Shown here: positions 1-10,300 of the stretch, in pieces | Layout: every line of letters starts with the position of its first letter | How positions within the stretch are numbered: the first letter of the stretch is position 1 | DNA from: Diplolepis rosae | Taxonomy: Eukaryota; Arthropoda; Insecta; Hymenoptera; Diplolepididae | Reading direction: 5' to 3' | NCBI GenBank assembly: GCA_030998225.1 | Contig: JAPYXD010000704.1 | Span: 9,114,001 to 9,178,000 of the forward strand | Length of the DNA: 64,000 bases | Notes under the pieces: generated by a model | What the model was told of the DNA's origin: nothing | The model's database searches: none | The model's input: the letters and a program-made list of their open reading frames with translations, nothing else | Made by a program: the position numbers and the translations under genes

Positions 1-21
1 CCTTCATAAGTTGAATTTAGC

Positions 22-738
22 GCCTTTTCCAGAGCTGGGTAAAATGGTTCTCAAAATGTATTTAAAATGTAAAATGCAAAATAGTTTCGCAAAATCCATT
101 TAAAATGCAAAATAGAAAATGGTTTCCTATTTTCTATTTAAAATGGAAAATGCAAAATGTATATTTGAAATAGGTTAGTACAAAATGCAAAACGGATTTT
201 TAATAATACAAAAAATTACATCAAGAATATTTATTATTCTTTGCGGATGTGTTCATTTGCTTTAAGTAGCAATTGCTTCTCGAATATTGCGTCCCCCATG
301 GATCTTCTTTTTGGGCGCAAAATCATGCCTGCGTAACTAAATAGTAAAATAAAATCAGTGTTTCGAAAAATGGCTGCCTGCGGGAGCAGCGCGTGTTGGC
401 TTCCCGCTGGAGAAATTCTGCCATCGGCTGTAAACTGGCGCGCGATTCAATATCGGATTAAATGAATTCGATTTTAAATCGCGCGCCAAATTTTGACCAA
501 TGACAGCATTTCTCCGGTGGGAAGCCAACATGTGCTTTTACTTGTCCAGGGCAGAACCAAAAAAAACTAGAAAATAGTATCTTAAGTTGAAAATAGGTTC
601 AAAACCTATTTAAAATGGAAAATGCAAAATGGTTTCCTTCTTCCTATTTAAAATGGAAAATGGAAAATGGCATTTTGCATTTCAAATAGGTATTTGAAAT
701 GGATTCACTTGAAATAGGTACCCAGCTCTGGCCTTTTC
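22..738. mobile_element. hAT-like MITE with 8-bp target site duplication
   Basis: The element runs 30-730. It starts CAGAGCTGGGTA and ends with the exact reverse complement TACCCAGCTCTG. It is flanked by a perfect 8-bp direct repeat GCCTTTTC (22-29 and 731-738). An 8-bp duplication with a CAG...CTG end is the hAT signature. Both subterminal zones are arrays of TTTAAAATGGAAAATGCAAA-like units. The centre (about 390-540) is a second inverted repeat around GTTGGCTTCCC and GGGAAGCCAAC, with GCGCGC cores. There is no transposase ORF, so it is non-autonomous. The perfect duplication points to a fairly recent insertion. Confidence 0.85.
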
Positions 739-2448
739 TATCGTCGGACTATCCATTTTAGCGCGAAATTAGAATAATATTGTTATTAAGATAGTCCGGT
801 AGCGATCAAATGAGCAACTATAACAATTTTTCGAAAATTTTTCATGCGCGTTGCAAAATTCCGAACATTGTGCGGAAAAAAATTTTCCGTTATAATTTAC
901 TATCAATACCTATAATGACTGGAAAAAAAAAATGTTTTCCATTAATTTACAATCTTTATTTGACTCTTGGAGTATTTCTTTCGGTGAACTTCGGCAATCA
1001 TCGCGCTGCGCCTATCACTCGGGATCCTCGAGATCCAATATCCAATCGCGAACTCACCCGACGAGATGACAACTATGGTGTTATCGTCAGCTGAGCGGAA
1101 ATATGGATTCCACTTTCTTTTTATTCTTGTTTTCTGGCGTTTATTTCGAAATAACTTTCTGAGATATACGGTAAAATACGATTTTGAAAGAAAAATTAAT
1201 ATTCTTATGAAATTTCTCAACGGTTCCATAGTTTTCCGGAACGCCGCCACCAGAAAATTTTTCGCAAATTCGTGATATTAAAATTAAAATTCCATATTTC
1301 AAGACGTGATAATTCAAAATTTAATACGGTAAAACTCAAAATGGCAGAGGACTTTTCGATCGGGAGGAGTCTAATATATCGATATATGGAATAAAATAGG
1401 GCACTTAACCACCCCCCTTCCCACTACCGGACTACCTTAATTGAGTTCGAATAAAATCATCTATTTAGAGTTCTTAAATTCTCGAGAATTTAATTTCATG
1501 TAATATAACCGAGAATATTACAGAATTTAAAGAATATAAGAGAATATAAAGGGAATTTTGAGAATTTGTGGTTTAAATAATTATTTAGCAATATTTTGAG
1601 TACATTTATAGTTAAATAAGACGCGCTCACTTATATAAATATATTTTTATAAAGAAGAACCTAAGAACAGGTTTACTATTAATATATTAAAATTATATAC
1701 TGTTGAAATTTGAGGTTATGTTCATTTTGAATTTAATACACTGAATACTAAAAATCTTAAATTAATATTATACTTGAATTTATATTATCTATATAATTAT
1801 AGAATATATAAAAAATCCTTTATTATAAAATAAAATTTATATAACATACATATAATAATCATATTAAAATATATATATTAATTTATGAAAATTCAAATTT
1901 TAAAGGAGCAAAACAGTTTTTATTTTTTCTTGCATTTTCCGGGATTGCTGTTGGTCACGGAATTTATAAATCAGCAGGGAAAGTCAAGTAAAATTTTAAA
2001 AAATCAGGCGATTTCTTTTTATTTAATAAATTATAATTATAATCCAACCATTTTGTAATTATAATTTAACAAATAAATTACCTTTATTAACTCCCACTGA
2101 TGTGAAGTAATTCCAATTTTAGTACAAAAATGTAAGATTTCCATACAATAATTTCCGCAATAATATTTCAAAATAAATATCTGGAACATAACCTATAATA
2201 TTATACCCTTTTAGTGCTTTTAGTCCTCGTTTTTCACTTTTTTTCGCACAAATAAAATGCACATACAAATTTTAAGAGATAATTTCATATTGCAATATTA
2301 ATTCATTTCCATTGTTTAACACCTTTAACAAGCAAAAATAACAAAATTTTCATAAATTCTAAAAAAATTTATCCGCTGGTTACATTCTTGGTAATATTCT
2401 CATTTTATTTACCGTTCTCAAAGTAATATAACTGACTCGGAACTCTAC
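739..2448. other. AT-rich intergenic sequence, no gene recognised
   Basis: A short inverted repeat lies at the left edge: CGGACTATCC near 746 and GATAGTCCGG near 791. Around 960-1110 there is a patch of higher GC with overlapping ORFs of about 100 codons on both strands, none resembling a known family. From about 1440 to 2440 the sequence is very AT-rich with no visible structure. Confidence 0.4.
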
Positions 2449-4475
2449 ATCTATTCAACCACCGTGAAGTTAGCACCCCGACTATGAAAATTTCGATTTT
2501 TTTTATGGAATCGTTTGGTGGTCGTTTGGTGGCGTTGGTAGTCTACTTTTGTCGTTTGGTGGTCAAAATTGAAAAAGTTATAAGGTTTTCAAAATTGGGG
2601 TGCTAACTTCACGGTGCACCCCATATTTTGGAATTTTTTAAAAATTCCTTTTTTAATCGTTTGGTGGTCGTGTGGTGGCGTTTGGTAGTCTACTTTTGTC
2701 GTTTGGTGATCAAAATTGAAAAAGTTATAAGGTTTTCAAAATCAAGGGTAGCATCCCATATTTTGGATTTTTTCGAAAATCCTTTTTGATATCGTTTGGT
2801 GGTCGTTTGGTGGCGTTTGGTAGCCCATTTTCAACGTTTGGTGGTCAAAATTAGAAAAGTTATTAAGTTTATAACACTGTGAAGATATTCTCAAATTACA
2901 AGAAAATTTTATTAATAGTTTTTTCAAAGTTATGTTGTCCTGTTTGTTATTATATTTTAAGTCTTTTGGTATTAACATTAACATTAACAGTAGAAGATAT
3001 GGAAAATTTGGCCAAATTTTTCCAGTTTTTATAAAAGTGGAGGTGTTCCAGACCCCCTAACAAACCTCTCAAAACCAATTTCAAGAAACAAAATTTGTTG
3101 TGAAAATTGAGGGGTTGAAATTTCTGCAAAACACTTAAGGATTTGGTTTGAAAAGTTAGTTCAGATTGAGTTTGCATTTAATTAGGTTTAGAATTTTTCG
3201 GATGGCACGGAATTAGTCGGTTTGAAATGTTGGTTCGAAATGACGGGGATTGGTATATTCTAAATGAAAGAGGAAACTCAATTTATTTAAGGCTTTATCG
3301 GCCTTAAGGAGCATATTCTCATCGTAATACTCGTGTTTTGCGCTAAATTTTTAGTTTATCTGTTAAAGCCACAATTACATTTTTGAAAATTTGAAAAGTC
3401 CTTTTTTACATAATACCAATATTTTGGCATGTGAGTATATAAGATACTTTATTTAATTAGAGTAAATGTAAAGGATATGAGATCAGATATTGATATATTT
3501 TGATAGTTCCTCTAATAACCAGAAATATGATTTCAAAGGAATCAAAACAAAATTACTCTCTATTTCACTCCGGGTCGTACACTTATAGATAATTGATAAT
3601 AATTCCATATATTTTATTTCTGACGATGCGGCATCAATCTCAGCATGAAGCTAACTAGGTTTTAATATATTCTAATGCAGTAAAAGGAACTAATGTTTTG
3701 TATACTTATTAATATGCGCATTATACTCAAATAGCTGAGTGAAAGTGTTTCTCACGCCATTGAAAATTATTAATAAAAAGTTTACAAAACCTTCTGTAAG
3801 TAATCATAGTACCAAATAGCTTCTCTAGTGATAGTCAGTTTATTTTGGATTTAAATTTCCCGCTAAGTCTAAGAGAGTGCAGGGTGGTGCAGGGACGTAG
3901 GTTGTGCGCTGGGAGCAATTACTTCACAACAATATATTTTCTCTGATATTTATTAAGAAACCAAACCAAATCGTTTAATGTTAATACCAAAAGACTCAAA
4001 ATATAATAACAAACAGAACAAAATAACTTTGAAAAAGCTATTAATAACATTTTCTTGTAATTTGAGAATATCTTCACAATGTTATAAACTTAATAACTTT
4101 TCTAATTTTGACCACCAAACGTTGAAAATGGGCTACCAAACGCCACCAAATGACCACCAAACGATATCAAAAAGAATTTTTGAAAAAATCCAAAATATGG
4201 GGTGCTACCCATGATTTTGAAAACCTTATAACTTTTTCAATTTTGACCACCAAACGACAAAAGTAGACTACCAAACGCCACCAAACGATTAAAAAAGGAA
4301 TTTTTAAAAAAATCCAAAATATGGGGTGCTACCCATGATTTTTAAAACCTTATAACTTTTTCAATTTTGACCACCAAACGACAAAAGTAGACTACCAAAC
4401 GCCACCAAACGATTCCATAAAAAAAAATCGAAATTTTCATAGTCGGAGTGCTAACTTCACGGTGGTATCTATTCA
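2449..4475. mobile_element. Mutator-like fold-back element with 9-bp target duplication
   Basis: The element spans 2458-4466 and is flanked by a perfect 9-bp direct repeat ATCTATTCA (2449-2457 and 4467-4475). Both ends begin ACCACCGTGAAGTTAGCAC and stay nearly identical as inverted arms for about 500 bp (2458-2985 against about 3965-4466). Each arm holds about three units of a roughly 130-bp repeat rich in CCACCAAACG. A 9-bp duplication with long terminal inverted repeats suits Mutator-like elements. ORFs in the arms are mirror images of each other and are not genes. The roughly 1-kb centre has no transposase. A small piece of dispersed repeat R lies at about 3257-3350. Confidence 0.85.
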
Positions 4476-4508
4476 TGTGTTTATAATGTAAAATTCAACG
4501 TGCAGCAT

Positions 4509-4775
4509 TAAGGTGCAGACATACATCGAAGAGCAAGCATTTTGCTTGCTTCCTTGCGCAAAAACTCACAAGAGTGAGAGAGACAAAATGTTTTCCATCT
4601 TTTTCACTCTTGTAAAAGTGCAGACACCTCGTACAGCAAGCATTTTGCTTGCTTGCTTGCGCAAAACCTCACGAGAGTGAGAAACACCAAATGTTTTCTA
4701 TCTCTTTTACTTTTGTGAATTTTTGCGCAAGCAAGCAAGCAAAATGCTTCCTTTTTGAGGTATGTCTGAACCTAA
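4509..4775. mobile_element. Small hairpin MITE with AGCAAGCATTTTGCTTGCTT arrays
   Basis: The ends AGGTGCAGACATAC (4511-4524) and GTATGTCTGAACCT (about 4760-4773) are inverted copies next to TA/AA. Inside are repeated palindromes of AAGCAAGCAAAATGCTT type, plus ACTCTTGT/ACAAGAGT motifs that fold on each other. About 265 bp, no coding capacity. Confidence 0.6.
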
Positions 4776-5183
4776 TACAAAATTATTAGAGGGCGTTTCT
4801 TTTAATGAAATATAAAAATGCTTTATCTTCTAATATTTAATAGAATAAAATAAAATTAGCCATGATAATCACTTTTATTTTTGATCGATACCAAAATTGT
4901 AAGTACAAAGTTCTTAAATTATTCACACTTTGATGATTAATGTTATAAAATTTCGTAAACTTCCCTTTTACTTTTCGCCAAAAGTAGTGTGCAAAAGCAG
5001 GGTGATATGTAGATTTGAACGAGTCATATAGGCACCGTGCGAAGTCATGGTAGGGAGAGTTAAATCGACGCCAGCGCACGCAGTGGATAATTTAGGCGTT
5101 AAAGGAGGCTGTTTTATATTTCCGAGCAATCAAAATGCATGTGCAAATCTAAATTTTGTTTTAATTAAAAAAATGTAGTTGAA
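4776..5183. other. Intergenic sequence with left arm of a distant inverted repeat
   Basis: No gene is seen. ATAGGCACCGTGCG (5028-5041) and AAAGGAGGCTGTT (5101-5113) recur inverted and in reverse order at 6853-6866 and 6810-6822, just upstream of the SorLA start. Confidence 0.5.
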
Positions 5184-5306
5184 ATGAGCCACCGAAGTTG
5201 TTGTGTTGTGAATTGTAAAAATAAAAGCAGGAAAAGTGAGTGTAAATTTTATAAATTTCCAACGTCTAAATGGAAAATAAATCAAAGGAATAAGTCGGTA
5301 CTGTAG
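5184..5306 (+). pseudogene. THAP zinc-finger fragment (N-terminal part)
   Basis: A 40-codon ORF starts ATG at 5184 and ends TAG at 5304-5306. Its start MSHRSCCVVNCKNKSR and the later KFYKFP fit the opening of a THAP (C2CH) DNA-binding domain: a Cys pair followed by the usual Phe-Pro before the first helix. A full THAP domain is about 80-90 residues and needs a further Cys and His, which are missing before the stop. THAP domains occur in host regulators and in P-element transposases. It sits between inverted 13-14 bp blocks at about 5.03-5.11 and 6.81-6.87 kb, so it may be the remnant of a THAP-bearing transposon. It could instead be the first exon of a longer gene, but no donor site or second exon was found. 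Confidence 0.5.
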
Positions 5307-5622
5307 GGTGTTGCATGAACTGATGCTTGTCGAATTATACGAGATTTTATTAAATAACTGTCATTATTTCTACGGAACTCTTGGACATCTCGTACGTGTT
5401 CTGCCAGAACGAGATTTTTACCTTTAATTTTCGTTTGTGGTTGAAATTCTATTGTATGTTTAATTGATTGAAAACCTGTTTTAATAATTATATCCATGAT
5501 GAATTTGAATCTGAAAATAAACAATTAATATTTATTTACTCAACAAGTACCTAAAAGTGTCATCATGAAATTACAATTCAATTCTTTATTATTTTTCTAG
5601 TCTGTTTTGATCTGTCATTAAC
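5307..5622. other. AT-rich spacer, nothing recognised
   Basis: Between the THAP fragment and MITE-A I see no domain or repeat. An 80-codon minus-strand ORF (5282-5524) has no recognisable family. Confidence 0.4.
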
Positions 5623-6614
5623 TTAAGGTAGTCGTCATGCCAAAAAACAGTCTCTGGAAAAAGAAGTTTTTCTATGATTTCAAGACTGAGAATTATATCA
5701 TCAGCCGTGACATATGTAAGAAAAGACACTCTTTTTAATGAAAAAATTTAAAAATTACGAAAAATAATATTTTAATAATGTTTTTTATAATAGGATATTT
5801 CTTTACTATCGCTTCTTACCAATTTTTTGAAAATGATTGAAGTTTCTTAAATCATAGCTTATTTTTTCGGGGGAAATATTCTCTACAACTTAACCGTTTC
5901 CAATTTCTGAAAATAAATCAATTATTATCAAATACAGCAATTTGTTTATAAAAATTTTGCTTCGGAAAATTGATTTTTAATTATTTCAGTCATTAAAGAA
6001 TTTATTTTCAAAAATTGGAAACGGTCAAGTTGTAGAGAATATTTTACCCGAAAAAATAAGCAATGATTTAAGAAACTTCAATAATTTTTAAAAAATTGGT
6101 AAGAAGCGATAGTAAGGACAAATCCTATTACAAAAAACATTATTAAGGCCATGGATCAACCAGATCACGTGACCAAATTCCTGTAAAAGTTCGTGTAAGA
6201 TAACTTTTTTCTTTTACAAAATATCTTCCTGAAAATTTGGAAAATACTACAGAACACGATAGAGAACGTCTGTCAACTTTGTATGAGTGAAAATTTTGCA
6301 AACAATTTTACAGTTAACTGTAATTGTCGATAAGTTTTGGAATTTTTTTCAAAATTTTTACTAAAAAGAAGTTAACAGACGTGCTTTATCATCTTTTGTT
6401 ACGTTTCCCAAATTATCAGAAAGATACATTGTAAATTGAAAAAGTTATCTTACATGAACGAATAAATGTATAATTTAGTCACGTGGTCCGATAGATCCAT
6501 TAAAAAGAGTGTCTTTCCTTACATATGACACGGCTGATGATATAATTTCCAGTCTTGAAATCATAGAAAACTTCTTTTTCCAGAGACTGATTTTTGGCAC
6601 GACAACTACCTTAA
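5623..6614. mobile_element. MITE-A copy 1 (long palindromic, TTAAGG ends), interrupted by MITE-B
   Basis: Begins TTAAGGTAGTCGTCATGCC and ends as the inverse of the same sequence in GGCACGACAACTACCTTAA. The arms form a near-complete hairpin (5623-5990 against 5990-6614). An uninterrupted copy at 57712-58274 shows the original layout. The right arm is broken at about 6147-6500 by MITE-B, which replaces roughly 30 bp of arm sequence. TTAA at both ends could be a piggyBac-type target duplication. Confidence 0.75.
6147..6500. mobile_element. MITE-B nested in MITE-A
   Basis: The ends are imperfect inverted repeats: GGCCATGGATCAACCAGATC with CACGTGACC on the left, and CACGTGG with GATCCATTAA on the right. 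Inside, AAGTTATCTTACATGAACG and its inverse form further arms. No ORF. A related end lies at about 32092-32140. Confidence 0.55.
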
Positions 6615-7048
6615 CCTTATATTTACTGGTTTCCATATCATTTTCATTATGGAAAATACTTACTTTTTACTGCTGATTTCACACAAATACTTCACAAGGA
6701 AAAACAATCGAATTTTAAAGTGAATCAAATTGTTTTTTTGTTTGTTTTTTTATTGATAATAAACATTTTTATAACTAAGTCCCATTATAATACATTGTAA
6801 AAGTTCTCGAACAGCCTCCTTTAGTTCACTCATGCTATGGCGCTGCAGTCACGCACGGTGCCTATTGAAGATTGAAACTTGGTGCCAGTAGTGTGCTGGT
6901 ATTGTGATAGCTTCATAGCTTCAATTTCAATGATGCGTGACTGTTTTGCTTTTACTGTGTATGTGTATCTGTGCATCTGTAGAAAGTGCGAATACTGGCA
7001 GTGAGTTAGAAGTTAGACTACAAGTACAAAGATATCAGTCTGGACAAG
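6615..7048 (+). promoter_or_regulatory. Upstream and putative promoter region of the SorLA gene
   Basis: This is the stretch directly 5' of the SorLA start codon. GC rises after 6830. An arthropod-type initiator match TCAGTC lies at 7035-7040, only 9 nt before the ATG, so transcription more likely starts further upstream. If it starts before 6933, the 5' UTR contains an upstream ORF (ATG 6933, TGA ending 7004, 23 codons). The start context GACAAGATGG is favourable. No TATA box can be assigned with confidence. Confidence 0.35.
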
Positions 7049-7303
7049 ATGGCCGACCGGGTCATATCGGCCGTTTGTTGCTTCTCCTTTTTTTTGTACC
7101 TGTTTCTTTTAATAAATTGCAATTTCGGTTTAAAATTTGAGGATAAGCCAAAGAGATTACATATTTCTGAGGACACAGAACAGACACGACTCAAAAAAAC
7201 GTTTCTCATCGAAAGAAATGATTTTGTCAACGACGATGAAACGTCATTTACTAGAACGCGTAGGGATGCTTCTACGTCAAATGATCCAAAAATCGTAGCC
7301 AAG
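7049..7303 (+). CDS. SORL1: SorLA coding exon 1: signal peptide and propeptide
   Basis: 85 codons, phase 0 end at AAG|GTGAGC. A hydrophobic core ([13 protein letters not shown]) follows MADRVISAV and gives a signal peptide. The propeptide ends at RTRR (residues 69-72), a furin site in the same place as the propeptide cleavage of vertebrate SorLA. In family members the propeptide blocks ligand binding until it is removed in the Golgi. Confidence 0.93.
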
Positions 7304-10300
7304 GTGAGCAGCTCATAATATCCTTCATTGAAAATTAAATGAGGTTAATAAACAGCTCGGTATAAATTTTGACGAAACAGATGATATAATCGGAACAGTA
7401 CTTTTATTTTTATTAGGCTTCAAATGTTTGCAATTATTTTTCCTAGTTGATATTCTTGCAATCTATTTGGCAATAATCTTTACATATTACAATTAAATAT
7501 ATGCACTTACAAGACACAATGTTTCACAAACGAGAACACGGTTTGAGGTAATTATTGTATTGAGCTCCGTACGCGTATAAATCATGTCAATTTGACGGAA
7601 GCTGCGTCACGTCATACCCGTTTGTTATTACCGTGTTGAGGTCAGTAACCGTCTATAGATTTTTTTTTTCAATTCGAAACACGGTTTATAACCTTTTCTC
7701 AGCCAATAAAATTACGGTATAGCAGGCTCCGAAAATTTGGCACTGAAATTTTATTCAATAGAAATGACTGCTATTCGCACTATAATCTTGCTTCAAATTG
7801 CTTTGTTTTTTTTTTAAAGATATTGCATTGTAATATATATATATATATAACTGTTATATCGTCGTTGCTAATTTGTTGCTTTGAATAAACAAAAGAAAAG
7901 ATTGTGGAAAGAACCGAAGAATCTATATGTAGTAGAGAGTTTAGAGTTTTTATCTTTAAATTTGAAAAATATGAGAAGCAGGACAAAAGCTTCAATCTTT
8001 TATACTGCAACGAAAAATTTAATATCTTATATATTCATTTTTAACAAAATACCTTTTGATACGAAGAAGTAACAATGATATTTTAATTTGTTGTCAACTT
8101 TAATCGTTTTTAATTATTATCTTTTCGACTTGAGAAATAAGCATTCGAGTTTAATTTGCTGTGAATGAGATTTCGTCTAAACTTATAATATTTATGTTCA
8201 GAGTTTAAAACCATTTTTGTGCTATGTTCTTCCGTCAATATAATTATGATAATCAATATATACGAAAGACATTTACAATTAACAGCATTCTTTGGTTTAA
8301 TTTATTTATTTCATATTTTTTTATTTTTCTCCAACAGCTAATCATTATTGCCTTCCATTGGTAAATGTTGTAAAAAGTATTAAAAAATAATAATTGTGTA
8401 GTTAAAGAAACATCCTAAATCTAGATTCTTATCGGAACTGCGTAATTCGAAATGAGAGGGGAAGTTCCCTTTTGATGTTCCAGAAGGGGCCCCTATTTTT
8501 ACTACGGCACAGCCGTTTAAGGTTTAATCTCTTAATACAACCCACCATACAATTTGAAAAGACTTATGCTGACCATAAACGTCTCTTTTTGTTATGTTTG
8601 ATGTAGTTTATCTTTTTAAAGATCATGGATTCATGTACCATAAAAAATATTGAATATTTTTTTTAACATAACAATAAACAATGATTAGTAAATTGATTAT
8701 AGTATCGCCCTTTGTATTTTACCATTACATTTGTATTGCAATGGTAAAATTTTGGTCAAAGTGTGCAAAAAATAAATAAAGGTGGAACAGCTGTGATAAT
8801 TGACTGATAAAATATCTGAGTCTCGTCAGAAAACCTTGTTTTAAAAAATAACTCTTTTAAAAGTTTATTACATTTTTAAGCAAATGATTCAAAATAAATG
8901 GGAGTAACTCGTTATCAAGAATCCCATCTCTTATCTCATGATTCTTACAAATGAAGGGATTAGAGCCTTCAGCAGTGAATAATAATAAAATAATAAGATT
9001 CCAAATATTGAAATATTAAGAAATATTTTTTCAGTATTTTCCTTTGATTGGAAAACTGAGAAATTTTCAGAAGAATCATCCCAGAACTGTTGTCCCTGGT
9101 TATCATTTTATAAACCTCTTTCATACTTTCGGCTTTTATGAAGTTACAAAAAATCCAGACAAAGGGCCGTTTCTTAAATTTTCTTGAAATATTAAAGAGA
9201 AGCTGCGATAAATATAAAATCGTTTATGTCTATATCTTACTAACGTATTATCTCTATACATTATTCTCATGTGAATCTCTATTCATAAACGGATCATTTT
9301 GCAAAGTGACAAAAATTCACTGTGGACTTTTTAGTTTTTCTCATCGTATCTACTATTGGAAAACTTAATATCTGGACTTACAATAGACTTTAATAATTTT
9401 ATAAGTTTTTATTAATGCTATCAAAATCTTACAGTATAATATTTTTAAATTGAATTTCAATTCAAATAGTGACTTTAAATGATTGAATGATATATATTCT
9501 AGTCCCTTGCATTTTCAATATTAATTTGTCAGAATTAAAAGAATTTAGCCAACGCTTGTCATCAGCGATAAGTTATATTATATGAAAATTAGTCATACTG
9601 TTTGAGTGCGCACACTCGTGATACATTGTTATGTCTAAATGAAGACGTACTTACACATATAAGTTTTTACACAAAGTCTATGATTCACATTACTTCTACT
9701 CAATCCGTATGAGTATTAATATATAATAAAAATGACTAAGCCTTTTAGCATAATGAAGAATCTTTCCGCTGCAGGGACAAATTCTTATCGCGCTCATCTC
9801 TCGCAAATTTGAGTGCGTTTAGAGCACGCAATTCAATCGTCGCGCTTCGCGCTTGGTCTCATATTCTTCGCATGCATCTAAAATTATTTCTTTTAATTTG
9901 ATACTGAAGTTCAAGTCAATTTTATAATATTATAAATGTGAATTACATTTTCCAAAAGTTACTGAATTTGCTTTTGAATTTAAATGAAAGAGGAAATCCA
10001 ATTTACTTAAGGCTCTATCAGCCTTAAGGAGGACATTCTCATCATGACACTCGCGCTTCGTGTTCGATTTTCTGTAACTTTCTAATAAATTACGTGATTA
10101 AAATAATTTATTTTCTTCCAAATATCTCAATAAGGAAAAACAATCGTAGACTTTCTTTAAGTAAACGATTTTGCATTTCAACGCTTTTTTCGTATCTCAC
10201 ATATTTTGTTTAAAAAATGGAATTTTTTATTTTTGATCGTATTTTTGAAATTGAAACGAAAAATATACATTTTATCAGAAACTGTGTCTGAGAAAATTTG

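Noticed and set aside
810..1275. Overlapping 70-102 codon ORFs on both strands
   Set aside because: No domain, no splice context, and three competing frames over the same bases.
2742..4214. Two ORFs of about 80 codons with almost the same protein (2742-2984 minus, 3978-4214 plus)
   Set aside because: They are mirror images produced by the inverted arms of the Mutator-like element, not a duplicated gene.
7035..7040. TCAGTC as the SorLA transcription start
   Set aside because: It would leave a leader of only about 10 nt; a chance match is more likely, so it is noted within the promoter entry only.
6937..7140. 67-codon ORF starting GTG at 6937
   Set aside because: It overlaps the SorLA leader and signal peptide in another frame and needs a non-ATG start.
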